Part shown: positions 1-7,253 of the stretch, one piece after another
Layout: each line of letters opens with the position of its first letter
How positions within the stretch are numbered: position 1 is the stretch's first letter
From: Deltaproteobacteria bacterium UBA2385
Lineage (GTDB): Bacteria > Myxococcota_A > UBA796 > UBA2385
Direction: 5' to 3'
NCBI GenBank assembly: GCA_002343455.1
Contig: DDSR01000303.1
Coordinates: 8,552-23,164, forward strand
DNA: 14,613 bases
Program-made: the position numbers and the translations under genes
Notes under the pieces: model-generated
Database searches by the model: none
What the model saw: only the letters and a program-made list of their open reading frames with translations
Told to the model about the DNA's origin: nothing

Positions 1-285
1 GACGGTGACCGTCGACGGCGCCGCGGCCGGCGCCGCGGCCGGCGCGGGAGCGGACCCGCCCGAGCTGTTCTCGGCGGCGCCCTTGTCGGAGGATCCCTCC
101 TTCTTCAGGCCGTAGTGGTCCTTGTACCAGCCCGAGCCCTTCAGGATGAAGGCGCTCTGGCTGACCAGCTTGCGCACCTGCTCGTCGCCGCAGCTCGGGC
201 AGATGCGGACAGGCTCGTCGCTCATCTTCTGCAGGCGCTCGAAGCGATGTCCACAGGCGGGGCACTGATACTCGTAGATGGGCAC
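1..285 (-). CDS. FmdB-family zinc-ribbon protein (3' end outside window)
   Basis: Small putative regulatory protein of the FmdB/CxxC-CxxC zinc-ribbon family; the molecular role is not well established for the family. The first 95 residues are visible and the frame stays open to base 1, so the C-terminus is missing. The protein begins MPIYEYQC, the family hallmark. Two knuckles, Cys8/Cys11 and Cys29/Cys32, should bind one zinc. After about residue 65 it becomes a low-complexity Ser/Gly/Ala/Pro tail that includes AAAPAAAP. The GTG start at 285-283 is chosen because the family N-terminus starts exactly there and a GGAGG lies 5 bases upstream. It is divergent from the lipase gene, with only 39 bases between the two starts. 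Family assignment is firm; function is open. Confidence 0.9.
   Translation of the reverse strand, partial: MPIYEYQCPACGHRFERLQKMSDEPVRICPSCGDEQVRKLVSQSAFILKGSGWYKDHYGLKKEGSSDKGAAENSSGGSAPAPAAAPAAAPSTVTV
17..45. repeat. 12-bp tandem repeat in the FmdB gene tail
   Basis: The 12-bp unit GGCGCCGCGGCC occurs at 17-28 and 29-40 and begins again at 41-45. It is in frame and encodes the Ala/Pro-rich tail of the zinc-ribbon protein. Such a repeat could vary in copy number by slippage without breaking the frame; this is inferred, not shown. Confidence 0.7.
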
Positions 286-303
286 GTCGACCTCCGGGGG
301 AGG

Positions 304-331
304 CTGATAAGCCCGTACAACGGGATGGCAA
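304..331 (-). promoter_or_regulatory. Candidate sigma-70-like promoter for the FmdB gene, with an inverted repeat in its spacer
   Basis: Read on the minus strand there is TTGCCA (331-326), a 16-base spacer and TATCAG (309-304). The expected start near 297 leaves a very short leader that still contains the GGAGG ribosome site before the GTG at 285. The spacer holds an inverted repeat, CCCGT (312-316), aca, ACGGG (320-324), which abuts the ATG of the divergent lipase gene and could be an operator. Assigned by eye; not tested. Confidence 0.4.
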
Positions 332-1254
332 GTCCCGCCTGGCACCCCCCCGCTTCGAGGCCGGCCATCTCCCTGATCGTCACCCTGCTGAGCGTGCACC
401 TCGCCGTGATGCTGGCCTTCACGCTGGTCACGGCGATCTACCGCACCTTGCTGGTCGGACAGCGCCCGACGCTCTCCCGGCGCAGCCTGGGCTGGCTGGT
501 GCGGGAGTGGCTCTCGGCCAGCTTCATCGTGGGCTCGCGGAGCATCTACTTCTGGACCGAGGCGCCCCACCGCAGCCAGAGCGCCGCGCCGCGCGATCCG
601 ACGGTCCTGCCCTCGGGCCCCGCCGCCTGCCCGCCGGTGCTGCTGGTGCCCGGCTATTCGCTCAGCCGAAACGGCTTCTTGGTCCTCGCCTACGCCCTGC
701 GCCGCCGGGGCTTCCCCTGGGTCTGGGCGGTCAACAATCGCCCGCTCTCGGCCCCCGCTCCCCTGCTGGCGGCCACCCTCGCCCGGCGGGTCGAGCAGCT
801 CTGCGCCGCCACCGGCGCCCCCAAGGTGGACATCGTGGCGCACTCGATGGGTGGGCTGCTCGCGGCCTACTATGTGCGCCACCTGGGCGGGCAGGACCGC
901 GTCCGACGCATCGTGACCCTGGGGACCCCCTGGAAGGGCTCCGCGGGGGCCGTCTTCGCCATCGGGCGGCAGGCCTTGGACCTGATGCCGGGCAGCGAGT
1001 TCCTGGCCTCCCTGGACCGCCTGCCACCCGGTGTGACCAGCATCTGGTCGCCGCACGACACCATCGTGATGCCGCCGGACTCGGCCCTCCACCGCGACGC
1101 GCGCATGGTGGAGGTGCCCTGGACCGGCCACCACGCCTTGCTGCTCTCCGGAACGGTCCTGCGCGAGGTGGTGGCGGCCTTGAGCGGGCCGGAGGAGCCG
1201 CCTTCCCCGCAAGGCGATAGCGGTGCAGGTCAACCGGGCGGCACCTCCGCCTGA
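325..1254 (+). CDS. Membrane-anchored alpha/beta-hydrolase, triacylglycerol lipase-like
   Basis: Serine hydrolase of 309 residues, likely acting on lipids or esters outside the cytoplasmic membrane. A hydrophobic segment at about residues 14-39 looks like an uncleaved membrane anchor. The core starts at PVLLVPGY (about 104-111), the oxyanion-side strand typical of lipases. The nucleophile elbow is AHSMGG with Ser174. Asp245 (SPHD) and His269 or His270 (TGHH) complete the catalytic triad in the right order. The ATG at 325 is chosen because the open frame further upstream only mirrors the opposite zinc-ribbon gene. No good ribosome site precedes it (a GGAGG at 299-303 is too far), so GTG 406 or ATG 409 remain possible, though they would cut into the anchor. 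It ends 16 bases before the first ArsA-like gene and is probably cotranscribed with it. Substrate unknown. Confidence 0.82.
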   Translation: MASPAWHPPASRPAISLIVTLLSVHLAVMLAFTLVTAIYRTLLVGQRPTLSRRSLGWLVREWLSASFIVGSRSIYFWTEAPHRSQSAAPRDPTVLPSGPAACPPVLLVPGYSLSRNGFLVLAYALRRRGFPWVWAVNNRPLSAPAPLLAATLARRVEQLCAATGAPKVDIVAHSMGGLLAAYYVRHLGGQDRVRRIVTLGTPWKGSAGAVFAIGRQALDLMPGSEFLASLDRLPPGVTSIWSPHDTIVMPPDSALHRDARMVEVPWTGHHALLLSGTVLREVVAALSGPEEPPSPQGDSGAGQPGGTSA

Positions 1255-1270
1255 CCCTCACGGAGTCCTT

Positions 1271-2209
1271 GTGCCCCTCCTCGATCACCGCATCGTCGTG
1301 GTGACCGGCAAAGGCGGCGTCGGCAAGACGACCGTGTGCGCGGCGCTGGGCATGCTGGCGGTGCGCCGGGGGCTGCGAGCCGTGATCACCGAGACCAGCG
1401 GCGCCCAGGCGATCCCGGGTCTCTTCGGCAAGCAGAGCCTGGGCTACCAGCCCCTGGAGCTGATCCCCGGCCTGGACACGCTCTCGATCACCCCGCTGGA
1501 GGCGATCGAGGACTACGTGGTCCAGCAGATCAAGGTCCGGCGCCTGTACGAGCTGGTCTTCCGCAACCGGGTGATGTCGCCCTTCGTCGACGCGGTCCCC
1601 GGGCTGCACGACGCCGTGCAGCTCGGCAAGGTCTGGGACTGCGCGGTCCAGGCGCGGGACGCGGCGGGAAAGCCTCGCTGGGACCTGGTCATCGTCGACG
1701 CCCCGGCGACGGGGCACGGCCTGACGATGCTGGACTCGCCGCGCTCGATGATGGAGCTGACCCGCTCGGGACCGATGTACCGAGGAAACGAGAAGGTCGA
1801 GGCGGTCCTGGGAGACCCGGCCCAGACCCGGATCGTCCTGGTCTGCCTGCCCGAGGAGATGCCGGTCGCCGAGACCCTGGACCTGAACGAGCGCCTGGGC
1901 GAGCGGCGCAGGCAGCTCTCGCTCTGCGTGCTCAACGAGATGCACCCGACCCCTCCTGCGGAGCCGGCTACCTGGCGCAGCGCCCGGCCCGCCCTGGCCC
2001 AGGCGGGGAACTCGGGTCTGCAGCCCGCGCTGGCCCTGGTCGACGCCTGGCAGGAGCGCCACCTCCAGCAGCGGGAGCTCCATCAGCGCCTCGCCCAGGG
2101 CCTGCAGCTGCCGATCGCCAGCCTGCCCTTCCTCTACCGGCGCGACCTCGCTCCGGGGGACCTCAGCCGCCTCGCCAGCGCCATGGGCGAGAGCGAGGGC
2201 CTGCGATGA
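1271..2209 (+). CDS. ArsA/Get3-like ATPase, first of a pair
   Basis: SIMIBI-class P-loop ATPase of the ArsA/GET3 family, 312 residues, cytosolic. The deviant Walker A motif GKGGVGKTT spans residues 13-21 and keeps the signature Lys14 that reaches across a dimer interface in this family. Switch II is DAPATGH (143-149). The A-loop that normally reads D-P-A after the second strand is here ITETSGAQ (39-46), so the usual Asp is replaced by Glu and the Pro is gone. No CxxC of eukaryotic Get3 and no arsenite Cys triad is evident. The GTG at 1271 is chosen because GGAG sits 5 bases upstream; an earlier GTG at 1223 would overlap the lipase gene. The gene overlaps the next one by ATGA. Paired genes of this kind are also known in actinobacteria (the mycobacterial Rv3679/Rv3680 pair, from memory). 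Arsenic transport is unlikely: no arsB or arsR is nearby. Confidence 0.87.
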   Translation: MPLLDHRIVVVTGKGGVGKTTVCAALGMLAVRRGLRAVITETSGAQAIPGLFGKQSLGYQPLELIPGLDTLSITPLEAIEDYVVQQIKVRRLYELVFRNRVMSPFVDAVPGLHDAVQLGKVWDCAVQARDAAGKPRWDLVIVDAPATGHGLTMLDSPRSMMELTRSGPMYRGNEKVEAVLGDPAQTRIVLVCLPEEMPVAETLDLNERLGERRRQLSLCVLNEMHPTPPAEPATWRSARPALAQAGNSGLQPALALVDAWQERHLQQRELHQRLAQGLQLPIASLPFLYRRDLAPGDLSRLASAMGESEGLR

Positions 2210-3327
2210 GCGCCCCGCACCGAGCGACCCGGGTGGTGATCTGCTGCGGCTCTGGCGGGGTCGGCAAGACCACGGCCAGCGCCGCCCTGGCCCTGAAGTG
2301 GTCCCTGCAAGGGATGAAGGTGGCGGTGCTGACCATCGATCCGGCCCGCCGCCTGGCCGACAGCCTCTCCATCGGCGAGATCGGCAACTCCGCCGTCTCG
2401 GTGCCGATCGAGCGGCTGGACCCCAGCTGCAGCGGCCGCTTGGACGCCATGATGCTGGACGCCAAGGCGACCTTCGACGAGCTGGTGCGCCGCTTCGCTC
2501 CGACGGACCGCGCCGCCAGCCGCATCCTGGGCAACCGCTACTACCAGTTCGCCAGCACCCGGCTGGGCGGCTCGCACGAGTACATGGCCATGGAGCGCCT
2601 GTACGAGCTCTGGCACTCCGGAGAGTACGACGTCGTGGTGCTGGACACCCCGCCGACGCGCCACGCGCTGGACTTCTTGCGGGCCCCGGACCGCATGGCC
2701 AGCCTGATGGACGAGGGGGTGCTGCGCTGGCTGGTGATGCCGGCCAGCCGCTCGGGCTGGAGGGCGCTGGAGCTTGGCAGCGAGGCGGTCTCTTCCGTGC
2801 TCAAGAAGGTCATGGGCGAGGGCACGGTGGCGGAGATCGCCGAGTTCTTCGAGGTCTTCCGCGATCTCTGGGACGGCTTTCGCGCGCGCAGCCTGGAGGT
2901 GCAGGCCCTGCTGCGGCAGCAGGACACGGTCTTCCTGCTGATCAGCTCCCCCGCCCCGTCGGCTCGTGAGGACGCGATCTACTTCCTGGAGCGCCTCGCC
3001 GAGCTGCAGCTCCCCTTCGGCGGCTTCGTGGTCAACCGCACCGTGGCCGAGCCCCTGCCTCTGCCAGAGCTGCCGACGCGCCCCGGCGAGCTGGCGCTCA
3101 GCGACGCGCAGTGGCAGGCCTGCCTGGACAGCATCGTCTCGGCGACCGGCCAGCGCCGCGCCTTGTCCCTGGATCACGAGCGCTCGATCGGCGCGCTGCG
3201 GGCCGCGGGGCCCGCCGGTGCGCCCTGCTGGCGGGTGCCCGAGCAAGAGCGCGATCTGCACGACCTGCAGGGCCTGGCAGGCATCGGCTCCGACCTGCCC
3301 GAGCTCTCCCAGCTCCGCCCCAGCTGA
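2206..3327 (+). CDS. ArsA/Get3-like ATPase, second of a pair
   Basis: Partner ATPase of 373 residues in the ArsA/GET3 family. Walker A is GSGGVGKTT (residues 15-23): Ser16 stands where the signature lysine would be. The A-loop is intact (TIDPARRLADSL, with D45-P46-A47), and switch II is DTPPTRH (147-153). The segment with NRYYQF and HEYMAMERLYEL (about 110-135) matches the paired bacterial subfamily as I know it. The ATG overlaps the stop of the preceding gene (ATGA), which implies translational coupling and roughly equal synthesis. I infer that the two form a heterodimer, because each lacks one element the other keeps. The gene ends 17 bases before the convergent VWA gene, with no clear terminator between them. 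Client or substrate unknown. Confidence 0.88.
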   Translation: MSAPHRATRVVICCGSGGVGKTTASAALALKWSLQGMKVAVLTIDPARRLADSLSIGEIGNSAVSVPIERLDPSCSGRLDAMMLDAKATFDELVRRFAPTDRAASRILGNRYYQFASTRLGGSHEYMAMERLYELWHSGEYDVVVLDTPPTRHALDFLRAPDRMASLMDEGVLRWLVMPASRSGWRALELGSEAVSSVLKKVMGEGTVAEIAEFFEVFRDLWDGFRARSLEVQALLRQQDTVFLLISSPAPSAREDAIYFLERLAELQLPFGGFVVNRTVAEPLPLPELPTRPGELALSDAQWQACLDSIVSATGQRRALSLDHERSIGALRAAGPAGAPCWRVPEQERDLHDLQGLAGIGSDLPELSQLRPS

Positions 3328-3344
3328 GCCGCGGGGCCCACGCC

Positions 3345-4361
3345 CTACTGGCTCTCGCCCTCGGTCGGGGCCGAGGCGCCGCTGGCGATCTCGTAGGTGA
3401 TGTTGATGGTCGAGCCGCGGGCCGGGATGCCCTCGCCGTGGAAGTACACGATCCAGTAGACGGGGTCGTAGGTCCAGCCGTTGCTGGGGTCGGGGTCCAC
3501 GATGGCGTCGTCGACGACGATCTCGATGGTCTCTTCCACGGCCTCGTGGGTCAGCTGGAAGGCCGTGCGCACCCCAGAGACCTCCAGCGAGAGGTCCTGC
3601 ATGATCTTGCTGAAGTCCGCCGCGCAGATGCTGGAGTCCAGGCCGCCGAAGGCCTCGGACATCGCCAGGTAGCGCAGGCCGGGGACGCTGCCGTTGCAGC
3701 CGGCGTCCACGCTGGGCCCGACGATGGCGCTGACCACGATGCGCTCGTTGACGTTGCCCAGCGACTTGTAGTCGTCGATCAGCTCGCGGACGTCGACCAG
3801 CTTATCGGGGTTGTCGTAGCAGGCCGACTCCGAGGTGTTGCCGCCCAGTCCGCCCCGGTCGGAGCAGTCGTTCTCGTCGCTGACGTAGATGATCGACAGC
3901 GTCGCGCCCGGCCGACGGAAGCCGGCGTTGTAGCCGCTGACCAGCGGCTCGGAGAGGGCCTGGAAGGCCGCGTCGATGCCCTCTTCGAAGCGGGCGCCGT
4001 CGGTCCCGACCTGGACCCGCTCCTGAAAGAGGGGGATGTAGTCGTCCTGGTCGGTCAGGTAGAGCGGGCTGCCCTGCAGCTTCCCGCGGTGGTCCGAGCT
4101 CTCCAGGTCGGTGGTGATGACGCCCAGGTGGAAGTCGGCGTTGCTGGCCGCGACGTTGGTGATGAACTGCTCGAAGCGGCGGGCGACCTCTGCCTGCTCG
4201 TCCTCCATCGAGGGGCTGTTGTCCACCACCCAGAGGATGTCGACCTCGTTGGTGGGCTCCTGCACGAAGGTGTCCGTGGTCTCCACGCGCGCGAAGGTCT
4301 GCTCGGGCTTGCAGGCGCCAAGCAGCGCCAGCGCAGTGAGGCTCAGCAGCGTCGGGTTCAC
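3345..4361 (-). CDS. VWA-domain lipoprotein
   Basis: Exported lipoprotein of 338 residues with a von Willebrand factor A domain, which usually mediates metal-dependent protein binding. The N-terminus is a lipoprotein signal ending L-G-A-C17; Lys at +2 predicts sorting to the outer membrane by the general rule. The VWA fold starts at VDILWVVDNSPSM, with the MIDAS D-x-S-x-S at 47-51, and continues through GVITTDLE (80-87) and IIYVSDENDCSD (157-168). Four further cysteines (166, 181, 222, 246) could form two disulfides. The part after about 270 looks like a separate beta-rich segment. The GTG start is preceded by GGAG at 5 bases; the ATG just upstream hits a stop at once. It is the last gene of the minus-strand envelope set and has its own candidate promoter. 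Ligand unknown. Confidence 0.82.
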   Translation of the reverse strand: MNPTLLSLTALALLGACKPEQTFARVETTDTFVQEPTNEVDILWVVDNSPSMEDEQAEVARRFEQFITNVAASNADFHLGVITTDLESSDHRGKLQGSPLYLTDQDDYIPLFQERVQVGTDGARFEEGIDAAFQALSEPLVSGYNAGFRRPGATLSIIYVSDENDCSDRGGLGGNTSESACYDNPDKLVDVRELIDDYKSLGNVNERIVVSAIVGPSVDAGCNGSVPGLRYLAMSEAFGGLDSSICAADFSKIMQDLSLEVSGVRTAFQLTHEAVEETIEIVVDDAIVDPDPSNGWTYDPVYWIVYFHGEGIPARGSTINITYEIASGASAPTEGESQ

Positions 4362-4384
4362 AGCATCTCCGTCGTGTGTGCCAC

Positions 4385-4413
4385 AAGGTACCCACGGGGG
4401 GGCACGACCTCAA
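4385..4413 (-). promoter_or_regulatory. Candidate sigma-70-like promoter for the VWA lipoprotein gene
   Basis: On the minus strand: TTGAGG (4413-4408), 17 bases containing a run of seven C, then TACCTT (4390-4385). The expected transcript start is near 4378, about 16 bases before the GTG start and just upstream of its GGAG ribosome site. The rest of the 106-base gap (4362-4467) shows no clear terminator or other feature. The match is good for a GC-rich genome but was found by eye. Confidence 0.45.
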
Positions 4414-4467
4414 GTCCGGCGCCCAAGTTGGGGCCAACCGTGACATCCGTCGCCGACAGCCACCGGC

Positions 4468-5397
4468 TCAGGGTACGACGCGCAGCTCGGAGATGCAGAG
4501 GTCGTTGAACTCCTTGCCCTTGCGGACCTCGTCGAAGCTCAGCCGCAGGCTGCTGGCGGTGCGCGGCGAGGCGAAGCGGATCGTCTGCTCCATCATGCTG
4601 GGCTTGATGGTCAGCGCCTCCTTGCTGCCGTCCGAGAAGGTGACCGTACCCTTGACGGCGCTGTTGGCGGCCATGAAGCTCTTCAGATCGAGGGCGTTGC
4701 CGTTGGAGAGCACCAGCCCGCCGACCTTGGCGCTGCTGCCGAAGTCGAGCTCGATCCACTCGCCGGTGCCGTCGCCGTCCTTGCTGCCCTCGCACCACAT
4801 GCTGTCCAGCAGCCCGTCGCCGACGTTGCCCGGCTCGTAGTTGGCGTCGCCGTCCGCCGGGTAGGTGGTGGACGCGGTGAAGGAGGCGGGCACGACCACC
4901 TCGGAGGGCGAGGCGTCGAAGATCTGCACCTCGCTGATGGCCGTGTCGTTGAAGGTGTTGCCGCGGTGGATGCCCTTGATGCGCAGCTTGACGGTCTGGG
5001 TGCTGACGGCCTTGGGGAAACGCAGCTCTTCGATGGCCTTGACGTCTTGAAGCGTGAAGCTGTGCTTGCTGCCGTCGGAGAGCTCCACCTCCAGGTCCTT
5101 GACCCGGTTGTTGCGCTGCCACATGTCCTCGTTGAGCCAGTAGCCGTTCCACACCCGCAGGCCGGTGATCGTCTGGCTCTGGCCGAGGTCGAGCTGGATC
5201 CAGGCGCCCAGGCCGCTGCCCTCCTCGCCCTCGAACCAGGCGCTGGTCTGCTTGCGGTCCTTGACGTTCTTGGGGGCATAGCTGACCCCCGAGTCGTCGC
5301 TGTGTTCGGAGCTGCTGGTGACCTCGACGACGGCCAGGTCGCGGGCCTGAGCCAGGGGGCTGATCAGGAGCGCGGCGATGGGGAGGAGGGAGCGCAT
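4468..5397 (-). CDS. Secreted protein with two tandem NADase-type glycan-binding domains
   Basis: Exported protein of 309 residues with a signal peptide, MRSLLPIAALLISPLAQA, and then almost nothing except two copies of a discoidin-like beta domain at about 24-162 and 170-308. The copies share a pattern: DRKQTSAWFEG and DGLLDSMWCEG; GAWIQLDLG and GEWIELDFG; TFNDTAISEVQIF and EFNDLCISELRVV. This is the pattern I associate with the glycan-binding domain found next to NADase toxins; no NADase or other catalytic domain is present here. The likely role is binding carbohydrate or another surface ligand in the periplasm or outside the cell. The ATG at 5397 is chosen because it begins the signal peptide; the 54-codon upstream extension overlaps the previous gene's end and lacks signal character. 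The ribosome site is weak. Family call moderately firm; ligand unknown. Confidence 0.78.
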   Translation of the reverse strand: MRSLLPIAALLISPLAQARDLAVVEVTSSSEHSDDSGVSYAPKNVKDRKQTSAWFEGEEGSGLGAWIQLDLGQSQTITGLRVWNGYWLNEDMWQRNNRVKDLEVELSDGSKHSFTLQDVKAIEELRFPKAVSTQTVKLRIKGIHRGNTFNDTAISEVQIFDASPSEVVVPASFTASTTYPADGDANYEPGNVGDGLLDSMWCEGSKDGDGTGEWIELDFGSSAKVGGLVLSNGNALDLKSFMAANSAVKGTVTFSDGSKEALTIKPSMMEQTIRFASPRTASSLRLSFDEVRKGKEFNDLCISELRVVP

Positions 5398-5423
5398 GGG
5401 CTGTCCGGGGCTGTGGGGGGTGC

Positions 5424-5432
5424 GTTGTAGCA
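5424..5432 (-). promoter_or_regulatory. Candidate extended -10 promoter for the glycan-binding gene
   Basis: Minus strand reads TGC-TACAAC, an extended -10 type element with no recognisable -35 at 16-18 bases. It lies about 27 bases before the ATG, within the 104-base gap after the barrel gene. A tlpA-like transcript may also read through. Weak evidence. Confidence 0.28.
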
Positions 5433-5501
5433 GAGGAGATGAAAGGCGTTGGTGAGCAAGCACCGCAGGGAGGCTGGAGCTTCCGGTCCGACCGATCCCG
5501 C

Positions 5502-7253
5502 TCAGAAGCTGCCGGTCAGGGCGACCCGGGCCCCCTGGAAGCCGGGGAGGGAGCGACACTGGCCCCCGGAGCAGCGGATGCCGGCCTTGTAGGCGCCGTA
5601 GAAGGCGCGCAGGGCCAGCTCGGAGCTGGGCTTCCAGGTGGCCTCGACGGCCCCGTACAGCTTGTCCGAGATGTTGCCGGTGCTCTGCGCGAGGGGGTTG
5701 TTGCCGAAGTCCTGGTAGAGCACGAAGACGAGCTTCTCGCCGCGGTGCCAGGCCAGGGCGTTCTCCATCTCGGTGAAGTCGGCCTGGTCCTGCACGTTCT
5801 CGCCCCAGGAAAAGTGCTTGGCGGCCAGGGCGAGGTCCAGGTGGTCGTGGCCGCCCAGGGGCACGGAGATGTCGCCGTCGAGGTGCAGCAGGCGGTCCTG
5901 CCCCTCGGCTGCGTCGTCGCGGACGTCCACCCGCACGCCGGCGTTGAGCAGGCCGGTCACCTTGCTGGCCGTGACCTGGATGCCCCCGACCGGGTGCACG
6001 ATGGTCTCGGGGCTGCGGTTGAAGTGCAGCCCGCCCTCGCCGGTGTCGCGCAGGGACATCGCCGAGAGGTAGGGGACCACGGTCCCACCCACCGCCGAGT
6101 AGTCGACCCGGACCCGCCCGCCGTAGACAGAGTCGGAGTTCAGGGCGGCGGCCGAGTCTTCGGTGATGACGCGCTCGTACTCCATGGAGGGGACCGTCGC
6201 GACCTCCCAGCCGCTGGCGGTCACGAAGGCGTTGATGCGCTCGGAGTCGCGGCTGTGCTTGGCCTCGACCTGCACCACGGCCAGGCCCGGGTAGGCGCTG
6301 GCCGAGACGTAGGCGACGTGGCCGGTCCTGGCCTGGAACTCGACATCCTCTCGCTCTCCGTAGAACTGCGGGGAGAGGTATCGGAACAGGTCCGCCTCGG
6401 CGTAGACGTCCAGTCCGGCGAGGCCGAAGCCCTCGGCCGAGACGCCTCCGACCAGGGCGTCGATGTCCTCGCCGTAGCGCGACCAGCGGTCCAGGTCGGC
6501 GTCCTCGCTGCGGCCGAAGCGCCAGGCGACCCCGTGCGCGCCCAAGGTCAGCGGGCCGACCTCGTGCTGCTCGAAGCGCAGGCCCGTGACCATGTTGGAG
6601 ACGTCGCGGCTGATGCCCAGGTTGGGCTGGTCCTGGCTGATCTGCTGGGCGTTGGTGATGCCGCTGACGGCAGTGATGTCGGAGCGGCCGATCCGCGCCA
6701 TCGCCCGGGCGCCCCGGATGGAGGTGTCCAGGTCGATGTCCGTGTTCTTCTTCATGTTCAGCGCGATGCCGCGCCCGAAGCTGGCGTAGCCATCGCCCAG
6801 GGTCAGCTCGACCTGGCGCGAGCGGGTGCTGACGAAGAGCTTCTCGAGCTCGATCATCCCATCGGTGAAGGGCGAGTCGACGCTGTCGGAGAGCAGATCC
6901 CAGGAGCGCAGTATCGTCCCGTCGAGGATGTACCGGTTGCTGAAGAGGGCGACCTGGTCGAGCTGAAAGCCCGCCGAGATCATGCCCCCGCGCCGGGTCC
7001 GCTGGTTGAGCAGGCCGTTGAGGCGGTTGACCTGCTCGATGTAGTCGTGGATGCGCCGGTCCTCGAAGCCCGGGAGCTCGCGGGTGGACTCGTAGTAGCG
7101 CAGCTCGAAGTCTTCGTTGAACTGCACGGTGGCGCCGGCCATCGGACCGGTGCCCAGCAGCTCGGCCGCATGGGCTGTACCCGCCAGGGGCCCGACAGGC
7201 CCCAAGCCCACAGCGCCCAGGGCCAGGGCGGAGAGGCGCATGCCGAAGCTCAT
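5502..7253 (-). CDS. DUF6029-like outer-membrane beta-barrel protein
   Basis: Protein of 583 residues with a signal peptide (cleavage likely after AHA at 27-29) followed by alternating hydrophobic and polar strands to the very end, finishing ALTGSF. The terminal Phe is the usual barrel-assembly signature, so an outer-membrane barrel is inferred. The segment with GDGYASFGRGIALNMKK and the repeated strand-turn pattern fit the DUF6029 family as I know it; its function is undescribed. The only two cysteines in the whole protein, Cys561 and Cys566 (CSGGQC), lie in the last turn region and could form a disulfide. The start ATG overlaps the stop of the TlpA gene (ATGA), so the two are translated together. 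A second Met at residue 5 is an alternative start. Family call moderate; substrate unknown. Confidence 0.75.
   Translation of the reverse strand: MSFGMRLSALALGAVGLGPVGPLAGTAHAAELLGTGPMAGATVQFNEDFELRYYESTRELPGFEDRRIHDYIEQVNRLNGLLNQRTRRGGMISAGFQLDQVALFSNRYILDGTILRSWDLLSDSVDSPFTDGMIELEKLFVSTRSRQVELTLGDGYASFGRGIALNMKKNTDIDLDTSIRGARAMARIGRSDITAVSGITNAQQISQDQPNLGISRDVSNMVTGLRFEQHEVGPLTLGAHGVAWRFGRSEDADLDRWSRYGEDIDALVGGVSAEGFGLAGLDVYAEADLFRYLSPQFYGEREDVEFQARTGHVAYVSASAYPGLAVVQVEAKHSRDSERINAFVTASGWEVATVPSMEYERVITEDSAAALNSDSVYGGRVRVDYSAVGGTVVPYLSAMSLRDTGEGGLHFNRSPETIVHPVGGIQVTASKVTGLLNAGVRVDVRDDAAEGQDRLLHLDGDISVPLGGHDHLDLALAAKHFSWGENVQDQADFTEMENALAWHRGEKLVFVLYQDFGNNPLAQSTGNISDKLYGAVEATWKPSSELALRAFYGAYKAGIRCSGGQCRSLPGFQGARVALTGSF

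Noticed and set aside
115..324. Upstream open extension of the lipase gene
   Set aside because: It runs antisense through the zinc-ribbon gene, whose CxxC motifs are unmistakable, and carries no lipase homology.
731..2083. Long minus-strand open frame opposite the lipase and first ATPase
   Set aside because: Composition is Arg/Gly/Pro/His-rich mirror coding typical of GC-rich DNA; the plus strand carries catalytic and Walker motifs here.
1336..2205. In-frame upstream extension of the second ATPase
   Set aside because: Overlaps the first ATPase in another frame and is low-complexity Arg/Gly/Ala; the ATG at 2206 begins the P-loop domain.
1271..3327. Arsenite efflux operon
   Set aside because: No arsR, arsB, arsC or arsD nearby and no arsenite-binding cysteine set evident; the paired, non-arsenic subfamily fits better.
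3111..4508. Plus-strand open frame of 465 codons opposite the VWA gene
   Set aside because: Val/Asp/Gly-rich shadow frame; the minus strand has a lipobox and MIDAS motif.
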